From the NCBI GenBank assembly GCA_029946075.1, contig JAQSDT010000715.1, positions 1 through 15,539 on the forward strand: a DNA stretch of 15,539 nt. The letters run 5' to 3'. The notes under the pieces were generated by a model that was not told the DNA's origin, searched no databases, and saw only the letters and a program-made list of their open reading frames with translations. A program made the position numbers and the translations under genes. Shown one piece after another: positions 1 through 7,403 of the stretch (position 1 is the stretch's first letter; each line of letters opens with the position of its first letter). Source of the stretch: a bacterium (GTDB taxonomy: Bacteria > Pseudomonadota > Alphaproteobacteria > Rhizobiales > Xanthobacteraceae).

Positions 1-187
1 TCCGTAGCCCTACGTGAGTCTCCCAAGAGCAATCCCCGGCGAGCAAAAAATACCTGCCCTGTGAACAGCGGGTGAAGCTGAATTTCCACATGCTCCGGAC
101 AATTATTTTGCTTGGCGAATCCCTGAGGACTCACTGATACTTGCCCCCACAACAGGCGCGGCGCCGACCCCTGTTATCCCACCCTTT

Positions 188-203
188 CCACCATATTTAG
201 TAT
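188..203 (+). promoter_or_regulatory. Candidate NrdR box upstream of nrdJ
   Basis: The 16 bases ccaccatatttagtat match the commonly quoted NrdR consensus acacWATATcTWgtgt at 12 of 16 positions, including the central ATAT and the TAGT half. NrdR is the ATP/dATP-sensing repressor of ribonucleotide reductase genes and usually binds two boxes spaced about 31-32 bases. A weaker second match (8 of 16, with CTAGT) lies at 213-228, but the offset of 25 is not the usual one. The box lies just upstream of a TTGACG element, but about 440 bases from the nrdJ start. I assign it by pattern and by the downstream gene. Confidence 0.45.
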
Positions 204-228
204 TTGATTCAGGAACTCGTACTAGTCC

Positions 229-257
229 TTGACGGGCGCAGCGCGTTTGGCCTAGCT
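229..257 (+). promoter_or_regulatory. Candidate sigma-70 promoter for nrdJ
   Basis: TTGACG at 229-234 is a good -35 element. Seventeen bases later CTAGCT (252-257) is only a weak -10. The site lies directly after the candidate NrdR boxes, where a repressed promoter would be expected. If used, it would give a leader of roughly 380 bases before nrdJ. No better plus-strand promoter was recognised closer to the gene. Confidence 0.3.
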
Positions 258-392
258 TTCTGACCGAACGGCGCGAGTGAGTTTTGGGTCCCGCCGATCG
301 CTCCCAAATGGGTTCCGGAACGCGCACTCCGTCGGCCGGTTGAGGCACGGATTGAGGGCTTGTCTGCCCTGATTTCGGGACCGCGCGGGGCG

Positions 393-415
393 CTAAAAAC
401 GAGCCGAAACGGCTC
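393..415 (-). terminator. Intrinsic terminator pointing left
   Basis: Read on the minus strand, GAGCCG-TTT-CGGCTC forms a perfect 6-bp stem (401-415) and is followed at once by GTTTTTAGC, a classic stem plus U-tract. In the plus direction the stem is followed by AGGTGACG, so it works only leftward. It implies a transcript reading from the nrdJ side to the left, antisense to any long nrdJ leader. Confidence 0.7.
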
Positions 416-623
416 AGGTGACGTTGAGTTTGGCGTCGGTGACGATGCGGGTTGCGTGTGAGGGCTGGCCCCCAAAAGGTGGGACGGCCTTCGGGGTGGC
501 GAAAGCAGAAACAGGGCCGGGTTCACCGGTAGAGCTGCGGAGCTGAGAGGCCGGGTGATGCCCGGCCGCGAAGGTTCGCTCAAGGAACAACATCCGGCGC
601 CGCCCCCAGAGCGGTCCGGTCAT
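414..623 (-). CDS. Possible small protein divergent from nrdJ (69 aa)
   Basis: A minus-strand ORF runs from ATG at 623 to TGA at 416-414, and the stop codon touches the stem of the leftward terminator. It begins MTGPLWGRRRM and ends in TDAKLNVT. In its second half codons end mostly in G or C, as in real genes of this genome. No domain, signal peptide or membrane segment is visible, and I do not recognise a family. It starts only 20 bases from nrdJ and is read in the opposite direction. The alternative is that this region encodes an untranslated antisense RNA, or forms structured nrdJ leader RNA on the other strand (hairpin GGCCGGG/CCCGGCC at 549-567). Support is the terminator and codon pattern only. 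Confidence 0.3.
   Translation of the reverse strand: MTGPLWGRRRMLFLERTFAAGHHPASQLRSSTGEPGPVSAFATPKAVPPFGGQPSHATRIVTDAKLNVT
549..567 (+). other. Strong hairpin in the nrdJ leader
   Basis: GGCCGGG (549-555), loop TGATG, CCCGGCC (561-567) is a perfect 7-bp inverted repeat. It is preceded by AGCT-gcgg-AGCT (533-544). It lies about 80 bases before the nrdJ start, between the gene and the upstream candidate promoter. On the plus strand it would be part of the mRNA leader; on the minus strand it falls inside the possible 69-residue ORF. No conserved cobalamin riboswitch elements were recognised around it. Confidence 0.35.
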
Positions 624-643
624 AGAAAAGACGGGGCACGACC

Positions 644-3600
644 ATGCGAATCGAGCGGCGCAACACCACCCAGGGACAGTCACCCTATGCAGGGATCGAT
701 TTCAGGCTGACGACGTCGGAGATTCGTAATCCCGACGGCTCCATCGTGTTCCGGCTCGAAAACGTCGAAGTGCCCCAGTTCTGGTCGCAGGTCGCCTCCG
801 ACGTGCTCGCGCAGAAGTACTTTCGCAAGGCCGGCGTCGCTGCGCGCCTGAAGAAGGTCGAGGAAGAGACCGTCCCCTCCTGGCTGTGGCGCTCGGTGCC
901 CGACACCGAGGCGATGGCCAACATTCCCGAGAACGAGCGCTTCGTCAGCGAACTCTCGGCCAAGCAGGTGTTCGACCGCCTCGCCGGCTGCTGGACCTAT
1001 TGGGGCTGGAAGGGCAAGTACTTCACATCAGAAGAAGACGCGCAGGCGTTCTTCGACGAGCTGCGCTACATGCTCGCCAAGCAGATGGTCGCGCCGAACT
1101 CGCCGCAGTGGTTCAACACCGGGCTGCATTGGGCCTACGGCGTCGATGGTCCGGGCCAGGGCCACTACTATGTCGATCCCTTCACCGGCAAGCTGACCAA
1201 GTCGAAATCGGCTTATGAGCATCCGCAGCCGCACGCCTGCTTCATCCAGGGCGTCGGCGACGACCTCGTCAACGAGGGCGGCATCATGGACCTCTGGGTC
1301 CGCGAAGCACGCCTGTTCAAATACGGCTCCGGCACCGGCTCCAACTTCTCCCGCCTGCGCGGCGAAGGCGAAAAGCTGTCCGGCGGCGGCCGCTCGTCCG
1401 GCCTGATGAGCTTCCTCAAGATCGGCGACCGCGCCGCGGGCGCCATCAAGTCGGGCGGCACCACGCGCCGCGCGGCCAAGATGGTCGTGGTCGATGCCGA
1501 TCACCCCGATATCGAGACCTATATCGACTGGAAGGTGAAGGAGGAGCAGAAGGTTGCCGCCCTCGTCACCGGCTCCAAGATCAACCAGAAGCACCTCAAG
1601 GCCGTGCTCAAGGCCTGCGTGAACTGCGAAGGCTCGGGCGACGACTGCTTCGACCCCGAAAAGAACCCGGCCCTGCGCCGCGAGATCAAGCTCGCGCGCC
1701 GCGCCCTGGTGTCCGACAACGTCATCAAGCGCGTCATCCAGTTCGCCAAACAAGGCTACAAGGACATCGACTTCCCGACCTACGACACCGACTGGGATTC
1801 GGAAGCCTACCTGACCGTCTCCGGCCAGAACTCCAACAACTCGGTGTCGCTGAAGGATGATTTCCTGCGCGCCGTCGAGACCGATGGCGACTGGAACCTG
1901 ATCGGCCGCACCAACAAGAAGGTGACCAAGACGCTCAAGGCCCGCGACCTCTGGGAAAAGATCGGCCACGCCGCCTGGGCCTCGGCCGATCCCGGCCTGC
2001 ACTTCAACACCACCATGAACGACTGGCACACCTGCAAATCGTCGGGCGATATCCGCGCGTCGAACCCGTGCTCGGAATACATGTTCCTTGACGACACCGC
2101 GTGCAACCTCGCCTCCGCCAACCTCATCACCTTCTACAGCGCGACCACCAAGCGCTTCGACACCGAATCCTATGAGCACCTCTGCCGGCTCTGGACCATC
2201 GTGCTCGAGATTTCGGTGATGATGGCGCAGTTCCCCTCGCGCGCGATCGCCGAACTCTCCTACGAATTCCGCACGCTCGGCCTCGGCTTCGCCAACATCG
2301 GCGGCCTCTTGATGACCATGGGCCTGCCCTATGACTCGAAGGAAGGCCGCTCGCTCTGCGGCGCCCTCACCGCCGTCATGACCGGCATCGCCTACAAGAC
2401 CTCGGCCGAAATGGCCGGCGAGCTCGGCACCTTCCCCGGCTACAAGAAGAACGCCGGCCACATGCTGCGCGTGATCCGCAACCACCGCCGCGCCGCGCAT
2501 GGCAACGGCTCCGGCTATGAAGCGCTCGCCGTCAGCCCGGTGCCGCTCGACCACGCCTCCTGCCCGCAGGCCGATATCATCGCGCATGCGACCAGGGCCT
2601 GGGACGATGCGCTGGCGCTCGGCGAAGCCAACGGCTTCCGCAACGCGCAGACCACCGTCGTGGCGCCGACCGGCACCATCGGCCTCGTGATGGATTGCGA
2701 CACCACCGGCATCGAGCCTGATTTCGCGCTGGTGAAGTTCAAGAAGCTCGCCGGCGGCGGCTACTGGAAGATCATCAACCAGGCCGTCCCCGCGGCGCTC
2801 CGCGCGCTCGGCTATCGTGAATCTGATATCGCCGAGATCGAGGCCTACGCCGTCGGCCACGGCTCGCTCTCCAACGCCCCCGGCATCAACGCCTCGACCC
2901 TGAAGGCCAAGGGCTTCACCGACGAAGCGCTGGCCAAGGTCGAGAAGGCGCTGCCGACCGCGTTCGACATCAAGTTCGCCTTCAACAAGTGGACGTTTGG
3001 CGAAGACTTCCTGCGCGACACGCTCAACGTCGCGCCGGAAGCGATCGCAGCCCCCGGCTTCGACCTGCTCGCCGCGCTCGGGTTTACAAAACGCGAGATC
3101 GAGGCCGCCAACGTGCACATCTGCGGCGCCATGACGGTCGAGGGAGCTCCACACCTCAAGGCGGAACATTACGCGGTGTTCGACTGCGCCAACCCCTGCG
3201 GCAAGATCGGCAAGCGCTATTTGTCGGTCGAGAGCCACATCCGGATGATGGCGGCCTCGCAGCCCTTCATCTCGGGCGCGATCTCCAAGACCATCAACAT
3301 GCCGAACGACGCCACCGTCGAGGATTGCAAGTCGGCGTACCTGCTCTCCTGGAAGCTGGCGCTGAAGGCCAACGCGCTCTACCGCGATGGCTCCAAGCTG
3401 AGCCAGCCGCTCAACTCCCAGCTCATCAGCGATGATGACGAGGAAGATGACGCGATCGACGCCTATCTCGACAAGCCGATGGCCGCGCGCACCGCGCAGG
3501 TCTCGGAAAAGATCGTCGAGAAACTGGTCGAGCGTATCGTCGTGATGCGCGAGCGCGAGAAGATGCCGGACCGCCGCAAGGGTTACACCCAGAAGGCGGT

Positions 3601-4393
3601 GGTCGGCGGCCACAAGGTTTATCTCCGCACCGGCGAATATGACGACGGCCGGATCGGCGAGATCTTCATCGACATGCACAAGGAAGGCGCGGCGCTCCGC
3701 TCCTTCATCAATAACTTCGCGATCGCCGTCTCGCTCGGCCTGCAATATGGCGTGCCGCTGGAGGAATATGTCGACGCCTTCACCTTCACCCGCTTCGAAC
3801 CGGCGGGCCCCGTGCAGGGCAACGACAGCATCAAGTACGCGACCTCGATCCTCGACTACGTGTTCCGCGAGCTCGCGGTCAGCTACATGTCGCGCTTCGA
3901 CCTCGCCCATGTCGATCCGACCGAGTCGAATTTCGACGCGCTCGGCAAGGGCGTCGAGGAAGGCAAGGAGCCGGCTGACGGCCAAGGCCACCACGCCACC
4001 AAATATCTGTCCAAGGGCCTGACCCGCTCGCGCACGGATAATCTGGTCGTGATGCGCGGCGGCGCGGTCGCGGATTTGGCCGTAAGTTCAGATGGTCCGC
4101 GGATGGCCTATTCTGCACCTGAAAGCAGAGCAGAAGCAGCCATCGAAGGAGCCGTTGCACTAAAGCAAGAAGCTCAAACCGATTTGTCCCCTACTGAGCG
4201 ACTTGAAGCATTGCAATGGAGTCGGTCCGGTTCAGTTGCACAAGCAGCTCCCAGCAAGGCTGAGCGACGAGCAGAGGCCAAAGCCAAAGGCTACGAGGGT
4301 GAGATGTGTTCCGAATGCGGGAACTTCACCTTGGTAAGGAACGGCACCTGCATGAAGTGCGATACCTGCGGATCCACCACGGGCTGCTCATAA
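644..4393 (+). CDS. nrdJ: Adenosylcobalamin-dependent (class II) ribonucleotide reductase
   Basis: Reduces ribonucleotides to deoxyribonucleotides in the cytosol using an adenosylcobalamin-derived radical, so it works without oxygen or a small subunit. The 1249-residue protein shows the expected active-site parts. The first catalytic cysteine is C199 (HACFIQG). N474, C476 and E478 lie in SNPCSEY. C487 lies in TACNLAS. The phosphate loop is APTGTIG (674-680). A TSCPD-type domain covers about 986-1095. The tail carries C1222xxC1225 and C1239xxC1242 plus C1236 and C1248. In class II enzymes such C-terminal cysteines pass electrons to the active site; the paired motifs could also bind zinc. The start is the ATG beginning MRIERRNTT; the ribosome site is weak. 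From about codon 1145 the DNA changes in frame to lower GC with A/T-ending codons, including eight GCA alanine codons in the last 100 or so. The tail therefore seems to come from another source, although the protein is intact. Likely NrdR-regulated. Confidence 0.97.
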   Translation: MRIERRNTTQGQSPYAGIDFRLTTSEIRNPDGSIVFRLENVEVPQFWSQVASDVLAQKYFRKAGVAARLKKVEEETVPSWLWRSVPDTEAMANIPENERFVSELSAKQVFDRLAGCWTYWGWKGKYFTSEEDAQAFFDELRYMLAKQMVAPNSPQWFNTGLHWAYGVDGPGQGHYYVDPFTGKLTKSKSAYEHPQPHACFIQGVGDDLVNEGGIMDLWVREARLFKYGSGTGSNFSRLRGEGEKLSGGGRSSGLMSFLKIGDRAAGAIKSGGTTRRAAKMVVVDADHPDIETYIDWKVKEEQKVAALVTGSKINQKHLKAVLKACVNCEGSGDDCFDPEKNPALRREIKLARRALVSDNVIKRVIQFAKQGYKDIDFPTYDTDWDSEAYLTVSGQNSNNSVSLKDDFLRAVETDGDWNLIGRTNKKVTKTLKARDLWEKIGHAAWASADPGLHFNTTMNDWHTCKSSGDIRASNPCSEYMFLDDTACNLASANLITFYSATTKRFDTESYEHLCRLWTIVLEISVMMAQFPSRAIAELSYEFRTLGLGFANIGGLLMTMGLPYDSKEGRSLCGALTAVMTGIAYKTSAEMAGELGTFPGYKKNAGHMLRVIRNHRRAAHGNGSGYEALAVSPVPLDHASCPQADIIAHATRAWDDALALGEANGFRNAQTTVVAPTGTIGLVMDCDTTGIEPDFALVKFKKLAGGGYWKIINQAVPAALRALGYRESDIAEIEAYAVGHGSLSNAPGINASTLKAKGFTDEALAKVEKALPTAFDIKFAFNKWTFGEDFLRDTLNVAPEAIAAPGFDLLAALGFTKREIEAANVHICGAMTVEGAPHLKAEHYAVFDCANPCGKIGKRYLSVESHIRMMAASQPFISGAISKTINMPNDATVEDCKSAYLLSWKLALKANALYRDGSKLSQPLNSQLISDDDEEDDAIDAYLDKPMAARTAQVSEKIVEKLVERIVVMREREKMPDRRKGYTQKAVVGGHKVYLRTGEYDDGRIGEIFIDMHKEGAALRSFINNFAIAVSLGLQYGVPLEEYVDAFTFTRFEPAGPVQGNDSIKYATSILDYVFRELAVSYMSRFDLAHVDPTESNFDALGKGVEEGKEPADGQGHHATKYLSKGLTRSRTDNLVVMRGGAVADLAVSSDGPRMAYSAPESRAEAAIEGAVALKQEAQTDLSPTERLEALQWSRSGSVAQAAPSKAERRAEAKAKGYEGEMCSECGNFTLVRNGTCMKCDTCGSTTGCS

Positions 4394-4403
4394 CGGAAGG
4401 CAT

Positions 4404-5057
4404 ATGGCTCGCGACTACGAAGTTCGCATCAAATCACGAGAGGACATCGCAAAGATTGCGATGTCCTGGTGGTTAGCTGCAACCCGCAGTCGCTACCATT
4501 TCAATATCTGCACTTTCGTCACTAAAGTTCTGGCCTGCAGGCTCCGCGACAAGGGCAAACTCACGGTCAAGTTCTATCCATCCGCTGAAATTCCTGACCG
4601 CGCTTTCGTGACGTTCAATCCAGCTACTCTTCACATCGATGAGCAAATTTGGAAGGATGCCGATATCGGCAAGGCTTACGCTAGATTTATTATTGCTCAT
4701 GAGATTGGGCACCTCGTTTTGCACGACGAGTTTGCAGTGGCGTTCTCCGACGAGAAAGCAGCTCAACTTGTTTATGTTCAAAATGAAGAATCCGGCGAGT
4801 GGCAGGCCAACACGTTTGCCGATCTTTTCCTTGTCCCTGATTTCGTTGCTCGCAAGTTGAAGTTGGTAGACCTCGTAGCGGGTCTCTGTGTCGTTACCGA
4901 CGAACTAGCGGCGCGACAAATCTTGGCAGCGCAATCTGCGAAAGCAATCGTCTCGCCCTATTCTAGCGACATTTGCGGCACGTGCTGGAATCTCACAGTG
5001 CTGTCGAATGGAGCGACTCTGACCTGCGACACCTGCGACCAATACGCGGACGTATGA
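4404..5057 (+). CDS. ImmA/IrrE-family metalloprotease with NrdJ-like C-terminal ribbon
   Basis: Predicted cytosolic zinc metalloprotease of 217 residues. The HExxH motif is H99-E100-IG-H103 (FIIAHEIGHLVLHDEF). The third ligand is probably E132 in EWQANTFADLFLVP, the usual ImmA/IrrE arrangement. The family cleaves repressors or toxins, most often a partner XRE protein, but none is encoded nearby. The unusual part is the C-terminus: C191xxC194, 13 residues, then C208-DT-C211. The spacing equals that of the NrdJ tail, and N, T, NG and CDTC match at the same places. The ATG lies ten bases after the nrdJ stop with GGAAGG in the gap, so the gene is probably cotranscribed and translationally coupled with nrdJ. 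Codons end more often in A/T than in the nrdJ body, a sign of acquisition. Protease fold is secure; substrate unknown. Confidence 0.9.
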   Translation: MARDYEVRIKSREDIAKIAMSWWLAATRSRYHFNICTFVTKVLACRLRDKGKLTVKFYPSAEIPDRAFVTFNPATLHIDEQIWKDADIGKAYARFIIAHEIGHLVLHDEFAVAFSDEKAAQLVYVQNEESGEWQANTFADLFLVPDFVARKLKLVDLVAGLCVVTDELAARQILAAQSAKAIVSPYSSDICGTCWNLTVLSNGATLTCDTCDQYADV

Positions 5058-5366
5058 ACCGAGGTTACCTGCCACCTGCCTATAACTAAAAGATGCCAAC
5101 GCCTCTTTTGATAAGAGGGTGACCACTGCGGCAAGAGTCGAAACACCTTAACGTTTTTGTCGGGAGGCATATCTCCCCAAGGCTGTAGACCGCCCCCTCA
5201 GCCTCTTACCGTCAATTTGAGTCTTTGAAACCCACTACATTTGCGAACAGGCGGCAAAAATCTTCAACATTTTCAGTTATCAACAACAATATATGGTGGC
5301 TCCCGACAACCGGCTTCCCGTAATCTTTGACAATTGATTCGAGATGTTGCTCGGGAATCGGTGCAC
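5058..5366 (+). other. Gap between the two protease genes
   Basis: This AT-richer stretch of about 310 bases has no recognisable gene. It contains a hairpin CCTCTT-TTGAT-AAGAGG (5102-5118) with no U-tract behind it, so it is a poor terminator. A TTGACA (5328-5333) lies just before the second protease start, without a clear -10. Short minus-strand frames overlap here but have no motifs or ribosome sites. Confidence 0.4.
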
Positions 5367-6506
5367 ATGCCGCGAAAGAAGCGAACGATCGATAAAGAAT
5401 TGAGCAGTCGGGAAATTGCGCGGTTTGTCCGCCTCTTGAGAAAGCTACTGCAAATCCACGACCAGAAGGCCCAAAACCTCCTCGTAGTGTTTGAAAAGCT
5501 TCGCAAGATTTTCCCGAAACTTCGGCTCCGCATCGTCGCAGATTCAGATCTGCCAGAAGCAGAGGCGCGTGCCTATCCCGAAGCATGGATCATCAAAATT
5601 CGCCGAGGAATTTATGAAGGCTTGAAACGCGGCGATGCAGGGGCTCGGTGGACATTTGCTCACGAGCTTGGCCATGTGCTTTTCCAGCATCCAGGCAAGC
5701 CGTTCCGAATGCGCTCAGACGCCAGTTTGGATGTTGTCGAGCAACAGGCGCATAAATTTGCCGCCCATTTCCTCGTCCCATCTGAGCTAGCGAAGCGTTT
5801 TAAATCGGCCGAAGAAATTGCCTCCGCCTTTCAAATAAGTATCGATGCAGCACGGCGACGCTTTCTTGAACTCAAGAGCGAGAAGATGGGAGCTCGCCTC
5901 TCGTTGCAGCGAGAGACCGAGGATCTTTTTGTTGAGGATCAGGCTACACGTATTTGCTCTGCCATTTCGTCGACCCTCTCGGAGTCTCAAGCGCCCGTCG
6001 AAGTCTGGAGAGACAGCGTTTTTAGCGCGTCGCTATTGATGGGTACGGGCGCTCAATTGTTGCTCGATGCCTACGAAAGCGTTCGGCCAAACAGCAAGTC
6101 CAACTTCATTTCTGCAGCATGCGTGGCGTTGTCGGTATTTAGCTTGGGGCCCATTCGCGAGATTGGAGCTGAGAACTCAGCCTCCGAGACTGTACAGAAG
6201 CTGAACCAATGTTGCGCTCTTAGAAGCGCCGGGGCACTCCTGAACCTTCGGGTACCCGACCTTAGCGAAACATTCAGTGCTGGCTCAAAGTATCCGGGAG
6301 ATATGCTCTTCACTATCGATTATCTCAAGCCACTGATGGAGTTCGGCAAGGATAGAATCAAGGACTCTTCGGCTGTTCTCCGACCGAAGCAATTGCCCTC
6401 CTGCTATGAGTACAATGGAGACTATGACGTCAGTTGGAGCGAGATAAAGGCTATCGAAGCACTATCAGTCATTTTTGCTCTCTGGGCAGAGCGAACAAGA
6501 ACGTAG
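5367..6506 (+). CDS. ImmA/IrrE-family metalloprotease, long form
   Basis: A 379-residue protein beginning MPRKKRTIDKE. I prefer the ATG at 5367, with GGGAA 11 bases upstream, over an in-frame TTG at 5334. H99-E100-LG-H103 (FAHELGHVLFQHP) is the zinc site, and E125 in EQQAHKFAAHFLVP is the likely third ligand. It is followed by a short helix-turn-helix-like segment (about 134-156, SAFQISIDAARRRFLEL), as usual in the family. The remaining ~215 residues are not recognised; they contain hydrophobic helices (for example AACVALSVFSLG) and could be a sensor or partner-binding domain. The start is 309 bases beyond the first protease stop, in the same direction. Codon use is atypical for this genome, matching the nrdJ tail and the first protease. 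No XRE gene is adjacent, which is unusual for the family. Confidence 0.88.
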   Translation: MPRKKRTIDKELSSREIARFVRLLRKLLQIHDQKAQNLLVVFEKLRKIFPKLRLRIVADSDLPEAEARAYPEAWIIKIRRGIYEGLKRGDAGARWTFAHELGHVLFQHPGKPFRMRSDASLDVVEQQAHKFAAHFLVPSELAKRFKSAEEIASAFQISIDAARRRFLELKSEKMGARLSLQRETEDLFVEDQATRICSAISSTLSESQAPVEVWRDSVFSASLLMGTGAQLLLDAYESVRPNSKSNFISAACVALSVFSLGPIREIGAENSASETVQKLNQCCALRSAGALLNLRVPDLSETFSAGSKYPGDMLFTIDYLKPLMEFGKDRIKDSSAVLRPKQLPSCYEYNGDYDVSWSEIKAIEALSVIFALWAERTRT

Positions 6507-6635
6507 CAAGTGGTTCGCGCTGCAATTCACTTAGTTCAACCCAAAAATCAAGTTACCAGGTCAGCCCTAAGATTTCAGCGCCTTGCGTTGTTCTCGTTTC
6601 GACTTGATGAACCCGGGCGTATTTTTTGCTGGACC

Positions 6636-7349
6636 ATGCCAAACCGAAGATACTCTATGAGACCCCTCGCTTCGGCTTCGCTCGGGCTCCTCGCATTTTA
6701 CCTTCTCCTTACCTCTCCCGGATTCGCCCAACTCAAGGGCAACCCCGAGAACGTCTGCCGCAACGGATATTTCCCGCGCGAGAGCTCGAACTACCGGCTG
6801 GCGAAGATCAAGGGCGCGGCGGGCGACAAAATCCATTTCCACGACGACGCCAGCGAGCGTTGCCCGGATGACGTGACCTGTCGTCTGAAAACCTACGTCA
6901 TTCCGGGCGACGAGATCATCGTGTCCCGGACGTTCGGCAAGTTCGCCTGCAGCTGGTTTCAGCCGCGCAAGGGCAGCGAGACTGTCGGCTGGATCGAGAC
7001 CGACAGGCTGGCGTGGCAGGACGTAAAACCACCGGCGATGCCGGACTGGCTTGGCGCGTGGCGCGCATACGACAATCTCATTCGTATCTCGAAATCGAAA
7101 GCGGCCGGCAGCCTCGCCATCAAGGGCGAGGCCTTCTGGGGTTCGGGCAGCCGCACCCATACCGGCGAGCTCGACTACGATGCAAAGCCCGCGGCCGACA
7201 AGATGAAGTTCGGCGACGGCACGGACGAAGGGGATTGCCAGGTCACCATGCAGCTTCTCGGCAAGCTGCTGGTGGTCGGCGACAACCTCAATTGCGGCGG
7301 CGCCAACGTGTCGTTCTCGGGGGTCTATCGGAAGGCACCGAAGCGATGA
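6636..7349 (+). CDS. Secreted SH3-like domain protein
   Basis: A 237-residue protein with a signal peptide: basic start (MPNRRYSMRPL), hydrophobic core (LGLLAFYLLL) and probable cleavage after A31 (SPGFA|Q). The next ~90 residues (YRLAKIKGAAGDKI to ETVGWIETDRLAW) resemble a bacterial SH3-like fold, with cysteines that could form disulfides in the periplasm. The C-terminal half (WLGAWRAYDNLIRIS to NVSFSGVYRKAPKR) looks like a second beta-rich domain that I do not recognise. An ATG at 6657 (MRPLASAS) is an alternative start and has a better-placed GAAGA upstream; both keep the signal peptide. GC-rich codon use returns here, so the gene lies outside the acquired block. Function unknown. Confidence 0.8.
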   Translation: MPNRRYSMRPLASASLGLLAFYLLLTSPGFAQLKGNPENVCRNGYFPRESSNYRLAKIKGAAGDKIHFHDDASERCPDDVTCRLKTYVIPGDEIIVSRTFGKFACSWFQPRKGSETVGWIETDRLAWQDVKPPAMPDWLGAWRAYDNLIRISKSKAAGSLAIKGEAFWGSGSRTHTGELDYDAKPAADKMKFGDGTDEGDCQVTMQLLGKLLVVGDNLNCGGANVSFSGVYRKAPKR

Positions 7350-7360
7350 AGCCGCGAGCA

Positions 7361-7387
7361 GCCTGGACGAGCCAGGCTCGTCCAGGC
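7361..7387. terminator. Strong hairpin between convergent genes
   Basis: GCCTGGACGAG (7361-7371), loop CCAGG, CTCGTCCAGGC (7377-7387) is a perfect 11-bp inverted repeat. It lies between the stop of the SH3-like gene and the stop of the convergent lipoprotein gene. There is no U-tract on either side, but the position fits a bidirectional transcription end. Confidence 0.5.
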
Positions 7388-7403
7388 GACGTCAGCCGGA
7401 TCA

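Larger units (their letters stand above)
1..413. other. Upstream intergenic region of nrdJ
   Basis: I see no convincing coding sequence in this stretch. Open frames on both strands here have no recognisable motifs and irregular codon use. It holds a candidate NrdR box (188-203), a candidate promoter (229-257) and the left-pointing terminator (393-415). The first bases (cgtagccctacg, about 3-14) resemble the end of the GTAGCCC palindromic repeats found elsewhere in the window, so a repeat element may be cut by the window edge. Confidence 0.5.

Noticed and set aside
420..640. Cobalamin riboswitch before nrdJ
   Set aside because: It would fit a B12-dependent enzyme, but I found none of the conserved B12-box sequences. 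The enzyme is usually controlled by NrdR rather than by B12.
1028..3994. A 988-codon open frame on the minus strand opposite nrdJ
   Set aside because: It is a shadow of the high third-position GC of nrdJ. It has low-complexity, D/R/G/V-rich composition and no motifs, and nrdJ is unmistakable on the other strand.
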